From: Deltaproteobacteria bacterium
Lineage (GTDB): Bacteria > Desulfobacterota > Desulfobulbia > Desulfobulbales > VMSU01
Length of the DNA stretch: 10,071 bases
NCBI GenBank assembly: GCA_021789795.1
Contig: JAJYJA010000083.1
Coordinates: 1-10,071 of the forward strand
Reading direction: 5' to 3'
The position numbers and the translations under genes were made by a program. The notes beneath the pieces were generated by a model. The model was given only the letters and a program-made list of their open reading frames with translations, made no database searches and had not been told where the DNA came from. Shown here in pieces: positions 1-5,127 of the stretch (the stretch's first letter is position 1; each line of letters opens with the position of its first letter).

Positions 1-555
1 GACCACAAACATGCTCGCCCCCCGCGGGCCCTTGGCCCGGTCGGTGATGGCGATCACCGAGTAGATGTTGGCCTCGCCGCCGTTGGTGATCCACTGCTTG
101 GTACCGTTCAACACCCAGTGGTCGCCGTCCAGGACGGCGGTGGTCTGGATGCCGGAGGCGTCGCTGCCGGCGTTGGGCTCGGTCAGGGCGAAGGCCGCCA
201 TCTTCTCGCCGCTGGCGATGGCGGGCAGGTATTTCCGTTTCAGCTCCTCGGAGCCGGAGATGATGAGGGGATAGGCACCCAGGGCGTTGGCCGCGAAGCT
301 GGTGGCGATCCCCACGCAGCCGCGGGCGAACTGTTCGAGCGCCAGGCAGATGTCGAAGCTGCCGCCGCCGTAACCGCCGTACTGCTCGGAGATATAGATT
401 CCAGCCAGATCGGCCTGGGCGATGGCCTTGATGATGGCGCTAGGGAACTCCTCCTTCTCGTCCAGCTCGGCCCGGACCGGGATGATCTTCTCCTCGGTGA
501 TCTGCCGGGCCACATCCACGATCATCTGCTGTTCTTCAGTCAGGAAATAATCCAT
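1..555 (-). CDS. Acyl-CoA dehydrogenase, N-terminal 185 residues (cut by window edge)
   Basis: FAD-dependent enzyme that introduces the alpha-beta double bond into acyl-CoA thioesters and passes electrons to electron-transfer flavoprotein. Seen: the helical N-terminal domain (about residues 1-115, with the YGGYGGG stretch near 59-65), then the middle beta domain with the flavin-contacting signatures FALTEP (122-127), GSDASG (130-135) and QWITNGG (154-160). These are typical of short-chain (butyryl-CoA-type) dehydrogenases. The C-terminal FAD/substrate domain, which normally carries the catalytic glutamate, lies outside the window, so chain-length specificity cannot be judged. The ATG at 555-553 is preceded by AAGGAG (565-560) at a good spacing. 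It follows fabH after 46 bp on the same strand and is probably the distal gene of the yceD-rpmF-plsX-fabH operon. An etfBA pair further downstream would fit but is not visible. Confidence 0.95.
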   Translation of the reverse strand, partial: MDYFLTEEQQMIVDVARQITEEKIIPVRAELDEKEEFPSAIIKAIAQADLAGIYISEQYGGYGGGSFDICLALEQFARGCVGIATSFAANALGAYPLIISGSEELKRKYLPAIASGEKMAAFALTEPNAGSDASGIQTTAVLDGDHWVLNGTKQWITNGGEANIYSVIAITDRAKGPRGASMFVV

Positions 556-601
556 TAGGCTCCTTGCGCAAGAGTCTGTGGTTAAAAGGGAAAAGCCCAC
601 C

Positions 602-1582
602 CTACCATCGGATGATGGAGGCGCCCCAGGTAAAGCCGCTGCCAAAGGCGCAACACAAGAGCAGATCGCCCCTCCGTAGGCGCCCTTCCCTATTGGCCTC
701 GTCCAAGGCTATAGGTATGCTGGCCGCAGATGTATTACCATATTTGGCTATATTAACATAGAATTTTTCTGGCGGCACACCCAGGCGCTCGATCAGGCTG
801 TTGACGATGCGGATATTGGCCTGATGGGGGATGAAGAGGGCGATGTCGCTGGCCTTGAGGCCTCCCTGTACCAGCACCTGCTCCACCGCCCCGCTCATGG
901 CCCGCACCGCGTGCCTGAACACCTCCCGGCCGGTCATGGTGATATAGGAGCCGGTGTTGCGGGCGTTGGCCAGGTCGGGGTTGAAGCCTCGGGCCGAGTC
1001 CATGCACAGGAGATCGAAGAGCCGGCCATCGGAAAACAGCCGACTGGCCAACAGTCCCGAGCCAGGAGGGACGCCGCTCACCAGACAGGCCCCAGCCCCG
1101 TCGCCGAACAGGACGCAGGTGTCGCGATCCTGCCAATTCACCCGCGAGGACAGGGTCTCGGCCCCGACGACCATGATCTTGAGCGCCGGGTCGCGCCGGA
1201 GATAGGCGTCGGCCAGGTCCAGGGCGTAGAGGAACCCGGAGCAGGCGGCGTTCACGTCGTAGGCAAAGGCCGCCTCCGCCCCCAACTCCTTCTGGGTCAG
1301 GCAGGCGCAGGACGGCATGCCCATCTCGCTGGAGACGGTGGCCACCAGCAGGATGTCGATGTCACCCGGGACGAGCCCCGCCATCCGCAAGGCCTCTCTC
1401 GCCGCCCCCGCCGCCAGCTTCGAGGTCTCCTCGCCAGGGCCGGCAATGCGACGGGTCTTGATGCCGGTGCGAGTGGAGATCCACTCGTCGGAGGTATCGA
1501 CCATCGCCTCCAGTTCGCGGTTGGTAAGCACCCGCCTCGGCAGACAGGAACCGGTGCCCAAGACAAAGGGGGTCATCGTCAT
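602..1582 (-). CDS. fabH: Beta-ketoacyl-ACP synthase III (FabH)
   Basis: Condenses acetyl-CoA (or another short acyl-CoA primer) with malonyl-ACP to start type II fatty-acid synthesis in the cytoplasm. The protein has 326 residues, the normal family length. The thiolase-fold catalytic triad is visible: Cys114 in NAACSGF, His253 in IPHQAN and Asn283 in YGNTSAAS. The GDGAGA turn (160-165) and the C-terminal GSGFTWGA glycine-rich block (314-321) are also present. The N-terminal SDEWISTRTGI signature (31-41) is typical of FabH rather than of FabB/F. I chose the first of two close ATGs (1582 rather than 1576) because GGGGGAG sits about six bases upstream of it. The gene begins 15 bp after the plsX stop, and its ribosome-binding site abuts that stop codon, so translational coupling is likely. 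Primer preference (acetyl versus branched) cannot be read from the sequence. Confidence 0.97.
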   Translation of the reverse strand: MTMTPFVLGTGSCLPRRVLTNRELEAMVDTSDEWISTRTGIKTRRIAGPGEETSKLAAGAAREALRMAGLVPGDIDILLVATVSSEMGMPSCACLTQKELGAEAAFAYDVNAACSGFLYALDLADAYLRRDPALKIMVVGAETLSSRVNWQDRDTCVLFGDGAGACLVSGVPPGSGLLASRLFSDGRLFDLLCMDSARGFNPDLANARNTGSYITMTGREVFRHAVRAMSGAVEQVLVQGGLKASDIALFIPHQANIRIVNSLIERLGVPPEKFYVNIAKYGNTSAASIPIALDEANREGRLRRGDLLLCCAFGSGFTWGASIIRW

Positions 1583-1597
1583 CGCCAGCTCCCCCTC

Positions 1598-2644
1598 TCA
1601 GACCCCGTCCGGGGCCACGGACAACGGCTCGGCGGGCACCAGCATCTCGAGGATGCGATCGTTCATCTTGTTTTGCACCAACTCCGCCGCCACCCGGATG
1701 GCGTTCTTGATCGCCGTGGCGTTGGAGCGCCCGTGGCAGATGATCCCGGTGCCGTCCACCCCCAGCAGGGGGCCGCCGCCATACTCGGCGTAATCGGTGC
1801 GCCGCCTGAGGTTGGCGTAGGCGGTCTTGGTGAGCAGGTAGCCGACCTTGGAGGTCAGGCTCTTGGAGAGTTCCTCGCGCAGCATGGCCACCAGGGCCTC
1901 GGCCAGGCCCTCGCTGAGTTTGAGGCAGATGTTGCCCACGAAGCCGTCGCAGACCATGACATCGACCTCGCCCCGGAAGAAATCCCGACCCTCGACGTTG
2001 CCGATATAACGCAGGACGCTGTGCGAGAGAAGATCGTGGGCGCCCTTGACCAGGGCATTGCCCTTGCCGCCCTCCTCGCCGATGCTGAGCAGGCCCACCC
2101 GGGGCTCCTCAATGCCGAACAGGGCCCGGGAGAAGGCGGTGGCCATGACCGCGAACTGATAGAGGTGCTGGGGCCGGCAATCGACGTTGGCGCCCACGTC
2201 CATGACCACCAGGGGTTTCTTCAGGGTGGGGAAGATACCGGCGATCCCCGGCCGGGAGATGCCTTGCAGCCGTCCGACCTCCTTGACCGCCGCCGCCAGG
2301 GTGGCGCCGGAGTTGCCGGCGCTGACCACCCCTTGCACCTCGCCCTGATGCAGGAGCTGAAAGGCGACCCGAATGGAGGAGTCCTTCTTGCGGCGCACCC
2401 CTTCCATGGGCGACTCGTCCATACCCACCACCTGGGTGGTAGGGACGATGGAGATATGATTAAGCCGAGATCCGGACGGGCATCCGTCAAGTTGGGCACG
2501 GTGCCTAGCCAAGGCCTCTTGCAGCACCTGCCGGTCGCCCAGCAGCACCACCTGATGCCCGAACTCGCACACTGCCTGAACCGCGCCGGCGACCAGCTCT
2601 TGCGAGCCATAATCACCGCCCATGGCGTCAAGGGCTATCCGCAC
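1598..2644 (-). CDS. plsX: Phosphate acyltransferase PlsX
   Basis: Converts acyl-ACP plus inorganic phosphate to acyl-phosphate, the donor used by PlsY in the first step of phospholipid synthesis; a peripheral membrane enzyme. Family motifs in order: RIALDAMGGD at the extreme N-terminus, SAGNSGA (108-114), DVGAN (149-153), LLSIGEE (185-191), CDGFVGN (232-238), YGGGPLLG (288-295) and CHGRS (303-307). The start is a GTG at 2644-2642: it gives 348 residues, places the conserved RIALDAMGGD right at the N-terminus as in known PlsX proteins, and has AGAGGAG (2658-2652) seven bases upstream. The frame stays open to a TTG at 2695, but those extra 17 residues resemble nothing in the family. The gene lies between rpmF (67 bp upstream) and fabH (15 bp downstream) in the classical order. 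Confidence 0.96.
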   Translation of the reverse strand: MRIALDAMGGDYGSQELVAGAVQAVCEFGHQVVLLGDRQVLQEALARHRAQLDGCPSGSRLNHISIVPTTQVVGMDESPMEGVRRKKDSSIRVAFQLLHQGEVQGVVSAGNSGATLAAAVKEVGRLQGISRPGIAGIFPTLKKPLVVMDVGANVDCRPQHLYQFAVMATAFSRALFGIEEPRVGLLSIGEEGGKGNALVKGAHDLLSHSVLRYIGNVEGRDFFRGEVDVMVCDGFVGNICLKLSEGLAEALVAMLREELSKSLTSKVGYLLTKTAYANLRRRTDYAEYGGGPLLGVDGTGIICHGRSNATAIKNAIRVAAELVQNKMNDRILEMLVPAEPLSVAPDGV

Positions 2645-2651
2645 CGCACAA

Positions 2652-2658
2652 CTCCTCT
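2652..2658 (-). promoter_or_regulatory. Ribosome-binding site that fixes the plsX GTG start
   Basis: On the minus strand AGAGGAG ends seven bases before the GTG at 2644. It is a strong Shine-Dalgarno match at normal spacing, and it lies inside the longer TTG-started reading frame, which argues for the GTG. Confidence 0.75.
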
Positions 2659-2711
2659 TTCCCGCGCCCGCGTCCCGTCCCACGAACGACGCCAATCATC
2701 CCGACCGGGGC

Positions 2712-2903
2712 TTACTCCGCCGCCGCTTCCTCGAAATTCGCCACCTTGCGGCCATGATAGGTGCCACAACCGCCACACAGGCGATGGGACTGCTTGGGCT
2801 CGCCGCAGTCCGGGCATTTGGAGACGCAAGCGGCGGTCAGGGCGTCGTGCGCCCGTCTGGTTCTGGTGCGGCTGTGGGAGTGCCTTCTCTTGGGTAAAGC
2901 CAT
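2712..2903 (-). CDS. rpmF: Large-subunit ribosomal protein bL32
   Basis: Structural protein of the 50S subunit. The 63-residue product has the invariant N-terminus MALPKRRHSHSRTRTRRAHD, then a zinc ribbon of the C+ type with Cys30, Cys33, Cys43 and Cys46 (CPDC, CGGC), followed by HGRKV. All four zinc ligands are present, so this is the zinc-dependent form rather than the C-minus paralogue used under zinc limitation. The ATG at 2903 has GAGGTGG a few bases upstream. It sits 39 bp after yceD and before plsX, the usual arrangement. The C-terminal tail is acidic and alanine-rich (FEEAAAE). Confidence 0.98.
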   Translation of the reverse strand: MALPKRRHSHSRTRTRRAHDALTAACVSKCPDCGEPKQSHRLCGGCGTYHGRKVANFEEAAAE

Positions 2904-2942
2904 GTTTCCACCTCATCTATGTTGTGATAATAACAGGACAAT

Positions 2943-3461
2943 CTACTTATTCTTCAAACGGGCCAACACCTTAAAGGGCGAGGCTGGCCGCTGATCCCGA
3001 CAGGCGCAGGCGGTCAGGTTCAGGTTGCCGCCGCAGACGGGACACAGCCCCTGGCAGGACTCGGCGCACAGCCGCTTCACCGGCAAAAGCAAGACAACCT
3101 GCTGGGATAGGGCCTCGCCGAGGTCAATCTCCGGTTCGCTTAAGGCCACCACCTCCAGCTCCGACTCCGGGCACTGGTGATCCGCCGCCGTCCAATAAGG
3201 GTCACCGGGGGGCAGAAATTCAAAATCCAGGCGGCAGTCACCGTCATGACGATAAACAAACGGCTCCAGACAGCAATCACAGGCCAAGCGGACGGCAAAG
3301 GCCAGCCGGCCAGCAACCGTTGCCCGCCGGCCCTGACGGGTGACGACAAACTCGCCCGCCACCGGGCCGACCAGCTCCCAGTCCCCCTCGGGAAACCAGG
3401 CGGCATCGCCAACCGTGACCTGGCGGCCCGTTTCCGGGATATCGTCAAGGCGTATCTTCAT
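2943..3461 (-). CDS. yceD: YceD/DUF177 family protein, cysteine-rich, upstream of rpmF
   Basis: Member of the YceD (DUF177) family, almost always encoded directly upstream of rpmF and linked in the literature to 23S rRNA / large-subunit maturation; its exact biochemical role is not settled. The protein has 172 residues. Visible family features are a central CDCCLEPF block (Cys61, 63, 64) and a C-terminal knuckle with Cys132, Cys136, Cys140 and Cys143 in SCQGLCPVCGGNLN, then CAC (152-154), suggesting bound metal. The segment between them is acidic (DLGEALSQQ near 113-121). First gene of its operon: a near-consensus promoter ends about 47 bp upstream of the ATG at 3461. The Shine-Dalgarno of this start is weak, so modest translation is possible, but no better in-frame start is visible. 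Confidence 0.9.
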   Translation of the reverse strand: MKIRLDDIPETGRQVTVGDAAWFPEGDWELVGPVAGEFVVTRQGRRATVAGRLAFAVRLACDCCLEPFVYRHDGDCRLDFEFLPPGDPYWTAADHQCPESELEVVALSEPEIDLGEALSQQVVLLLPVKRLCAESCQGLCPVCGGNLNLTACACRDQRPASPFKVLARLKNK

Positions 3462-3507
3462 CGCCGGGCCTGATGCCTAGCCGGAGCCCAATGCAAAAGA
3501 ACAGAGG

Positions 3508-3535
3508 AATATAAGAAATTACCACTTGATGTCAA
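3508..3535 (-). promoter_or_regulatory. Sigma70-type promoter for yceD-rpmF-plsX-fabH-acyl-CoA dehydrogenase
   Basis: On the minus strand TTGACA (3535-3530) matches the -35 consensus at all six bases. It is separated by 16 bp from TATATT (3513-3508), five of six for the -10. The predicted start of transcription is near 3501, giving a leader of about 40 nt before yceD. The local sequence is AT-rich in a GC-rich neighbourhood. No other convincing promoter was seen further down this unit. Confidence 0.75.
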
Positions 3536-3557
3536 GAGATTTGCGCGACCAGCCGTA

Positions 3558-3597
3558 TTTTTGGGCCGCCGGCCCGGAAAACACCAGGGCCTGGCCC
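3558..3597. repeat. Cluster of GC-rich palindromes between terminator and yceD promoter
   Basis: Two short inverted repeats with the same arms lie 11 bp apart: GGGCC-GCC-GGCCC (3563-3575), flanked by T and A runs that extend the pairing, and GGGCC-T-GGCCC (3587-3597), overlapped by CCAGG-G-CCTGG (3584-3594). They end about 22 bp upstream of the -35 of the yceD promoter. They could be operator half-sites, extra termination hairpins or leftover repeat units. No regulator family can be assigned. Confidence 0.4.
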
Positions 3598-3599
3598 AC

Positions 3600-3636
3600 A
3601 AGAGAAAAGGCGGCCAGGGTTCAAGATCCTGCCGCC
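3600..3636 (-). terminator. Rho-independent terminator, minus strand
   Basis: Read on the minus strand, GGCGGCAGG (3636-3628) pairs with CCTGGCCGCC (3618-3609): a nine-base-pair stem with one bulged G and a nine-base loop. It is followed directly by TTTTCTCTT (3608-3600). This is a good intrinsic terminator. It has no minus-strand gene directly in front of it: the nearest upstream minus-strand gene is yggU, more than 1.1 kb away across the plus-strand polyferredoxin gene. It therefore serves either read-through from that operon or a short transcript from the promoter at 3692-3719. Confidence 0.65.
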
Positions 3637-3685
3637 GGCCGTTAATTAGCATTGCGATATTGCTTTTGTTTTCGGAACGACTCGC
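3600..3685 (-). ncRNA. Candidate short RNA of about 86 nt (or attenuated leader)
   Basis: A possible minus-strand promoter (-10 at 3697-3692) would start transcription near 3685, and the intrinsic terminator ends near 3600. That defines an RNA of roughly 86 nt with an A-rich 5' half and the terminator hairpin as its 3' end. No convincing reading frame with a ribosome-binding site lies inside. This is inference from promoter and terminator placement alone. I recognise no known RNA family, and it may simply be intergenic DNA. Confidence 0.25.
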
Positions 3686-3693
3686 GTTATAAT
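3666..3693 (+). promoter_or_regulatory. Promoter for the 4Fe-4S membrane protein gene
   Basis: TTGTTT (3666-3671), 16 bp, then a perfect TATAAT (3688-3693). The expected start of transcription is near 3700, about 80 nt upstream of the ATG at 3782. The perfect -10 inside an AT-rich patch of high-GC DNA makes this credible. Confidence 0.6.
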
Positions 3694-3719
3694 TATATCC
3701 TTGACGCCATTTCCCTCAA
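3692..3719 (-). promoter_or_regulatory. Possible divergent promoter sharing the palindromic -10
   Basis: The -10 region is a perfect 10-bp palindrome, TATAATTATA (3688-3697), so a full TATAAT (3697-3692) also reads on the minus strand. It has TTGAGG (3719-3714) 16 bp upstream as a -35. It points towards the terminator at 3636-3600. It may be real or a by-product of the palindrome. Confidence 0.4.
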
Positions 3720-3721
3720 AC

Positions 3722-3747
3722 CCGGACGGCCAAAAGACGCCGCCCGG
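3722..3747 (+). other. Hairpin in the mRNA leader of the 4Fe-4S membrane protein gene
   Basis: CCGGACGGC (3722-3730) pairs with GCCGCCCGG (3739-3747), with eight of nine positions matched, around an eight-base loop. There is no T run after it, so it is not an intrinsic terminator. It lies in the predicted 5' leader, ending about 35 nt before the start codon, and may affect mRNA stability or translation. Confidence 0.35.
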
Positions 3748-3781
3748 CCAACTCACTTGCAAGGCGACCTCCGAGACAGCC

Positions 3782-4777
3782 ATGAAGAAAAAAGATCATC
3801 CGCTTCCCCATCTCCGGCGCGCCGTGCAGGCGGGCTTTACCGGTTTCTGCCTGTTCGCCGGCTGGCGCTTCTACCTCTTCTACCAGTGGGCCATCGGTGT
3901 CCGGGCGGAATATGTCCCGCGCCCCGCCGCCGTGGAGGGCTTCCTGCCGATCAGCGCCCTGGTGGCCCTCAAGCACCTCCTGCTCACCGGGCGCTACGAC
4001 CCCATCCATCCCGCTGGGCTGACCATCTTCATCGCCGCCCTGGTGATGGGGCTGGGGCTGCGCAAGGGCTTCTGCGGCTGGATCTGCCCGGTGGGTTTCA
4101 CCTCCAACCTGGCGGAGATGCTGGGCCGGCGGGCCAAGCTCGCCCTCGTGCCGCCCCGATGGCTGGACCTGCCGCTCTTGTCGATCAAGTACCTGTTGCT
4201 CGCCTTCTTCGCCTACCTGATCCTCTGGCGGATGGATCGCCAGGCGATCGAGGGCTTTATGATCTCGCCCTACAACCGGATCGTCGATGTCAAGATGCTC
4301 TACTTCTTCCTCCACCCCAGCCCCCTGGCGGGGGGCATCATGCTGGGCCTGCTGGTTCTCTCCCTGGCGCTCAAGAACCCCTGGTGCCGGTATCTCTGCC
4401 CCTACGGGGCCCTGCTCGGGCTCCTGGGGCTCCTCAGCCCCTTGCGGGTGCGGCGGGATCAGGAGGCCTGCATCTCCTGCCATCGCTGTGAACGCGCCTG
4501 CCCCGCCGCCATCCCGATTACCGCCAAGACCGTGGTCCGCAACCCGGAGTGCCTGGGCTGCCTGGACTGCGTGGCCGTCTGCCCGGTGGATAGCTGTCTT
4601 GAGGCCGCCTGCGGCCCGCGGCGGGTATCGCCCTATCTGCTGCCCGCCCTTACGCTGGGGCTCTTCTTCGCCCTCTGGCTCACCGCCAAGACCACCGGCC
4701 ACTGGCAGACCCAGACCCCACTTCCGGAATTGCGCCGAGACTACTCCCTGGGCCTCGACATCCCCCACCCCCGCTAG
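3782..4777 (+). CDS. 4Fe-4S polyferredoxin integral membrane protein, NapH/CcoG-like
   Basis: Probable membrane electron-transfer protein, moving electrons between the quinone pool or membrane partners and iron-sulfur acceptors. The 331 residues contain about six hydrophobic spans (near 15-36, 77-94, 130-149, 183-198, 205-220, 284-301). Two Cx3CP motifs sit at membrane edges (Cys98/Cys102 in FCGWICP; Cys202/Cys206 in WCRYLCP), the NapH / Fer4_5 signature. Two ferredoxin-type 4Fe-4S motifs follow (Cys230, 233, 236, 240 and Cys257, 260, 263, 267), with further cysteines at 272 and 277. There is no N-terminal FMN-binding domain as in NosR. I chose the ATG at 3782; an open frame reaches a TTG at 3701, but that would start at the predicted transcription start. 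The Shine-Dalgarno is weak (GAGA about six bases upstream). It is the only plus-strand gene here, with no NapG, reductase or cytochrome neighbour, so its partner is unknown. Confidence 0.88.
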   Translation: MKKKDHPLPHLRRAVQAGFTGFCLFAGWRFYLFYQWAIGVRAEYVPRPAAVEGFLPISALVALKHLLLTGRYDPIHPAGLTIFIAALVMGLGLRKGFCGWICPVGFTSNLAEMLGRRAKLALVPPRWLDLPLLSIKYLLLAFFAYLILWRMDRQAIEGFMISPYNRIVDVKMLYFFLHPSPLAGGIMLGLLVLSLALKNPWCRYLCPYGALLGLLGLLSPLRVRRDQEACISCHRCERACPAAIPITAKTVVRNPECLGCLDCVAVCPVDSCLEAACGPRRVSPYLLPALTLGLFFALWLTAKTTGHWQTQTPLPELRRDYSLGLDIPHPR

Positions 4778-4792
4778 GGACGCGCCAGACCC

Positions 4793-5116
4793 TTAACCGG
4801 GCAGGGCCGCCGCCAGGGCCGCCGCCGCCGGCTCCAGGCCCAGGCCCGCGACCCGAAACCGCTTCTGACGGCTCTGCGGCCCGCCGGTCAGGGACACCGC
4901 CCTTCTCGGCACCCGAAACACCTGGGCCAGCAAGACGGCGATCAGCTCGTTGGCCTTGCCGTCCACCGGCGGGGCGGTGGTTCTGATCTTCACCCGGTCG
5001 CCATGCACCCCGACCAGGCCGTTCTGGCTGGCCCGGGGCTGAACGTGCACCCGCACCGCCACCCCGTCGCCCTCCGCCGTCAGCAACCCGGCGGCGATCA
5101 GTTCCTCCGGCCCCAC
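4793..5116 (-). CDS. yggU: YggU/DUF167 family protein
   Basis: Small DUF167 (YggU) protein of 107 residues; the family fold is known but its cellular function is not. Family marks are VRVHVQPRAS (21-30), APPVDGKAN (48-56) and the GGPQSRQKRF segment (78-87), corresponding to the usual S-G-x-x-S-R-x-K motif. The C-terminal tail is alanine-rich. The start is a GTG at 5116, 11 bp after the divIVA stop. Its ribosome-binding site is poor, so translation probably depends on coupling to divIVA; the true start could be slightly different. It is the last gene of the minus-strand unit. Its TAA lies 15 bp from the stop of the convergent 4Fe-4S gene with no hairpin terminator visible between them. Confidence 0.85.
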   Translation of the reverse strand: MGPEELIAAGLLTAEGDGVAVRVHVQPRASQNGLVGVHGDRVKIRTTAPPVDGKANELIAVLLAQVFRVPRRAVSLTGGPQSRQKRFRVAGLGLEPAAAALAAALPG

Positions 5117-5127
5117 CGCCTATGCTG

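Noticed and set aside
118..558. Plus-strand open frame opposite the acyl-CoA dehydrogenase
   Set aside because: The minus strand reads a clear acyl-CoA dehydrogenase over the whole interval; the plus-strand product is Gly/Asp/Leu low complexity.
824..2974. Very long plus-strand open frame (716 residues) opposite fabH, plsX and rpmF
   Set aside because: The opposite strand holds three textbook genes with intact motifs. The frame is His/Gly/Gln-rich antisense translation produced by high-GC third-position bias, with no family resemblance.
3458..3652. Small minus-strand frame (64 residues) upstream of yceD
   Set aside because: It runs through an intrinsic terminator, palindromes and the yceD promoter, has no good ribosome-binding site and no recognisable sequence.
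3701..3781. N-terminal extension of the 4Fe-4S protein from a TTG at 3701
   Set aside because: The TTG coincides with the predicted transcription start, leaving no room for a ribosome-binding site; the 27 extra residues are hydrophilic and unlike the family.
3716..4768. Minus-strand open frame of 350 residues opposite the 4Fe-4S membrane protein
   Set aside because: Antisense shadow rich in Gly, Gln and Glu, while the plus strand encodes complete Fe-S motifs and membrane segments.
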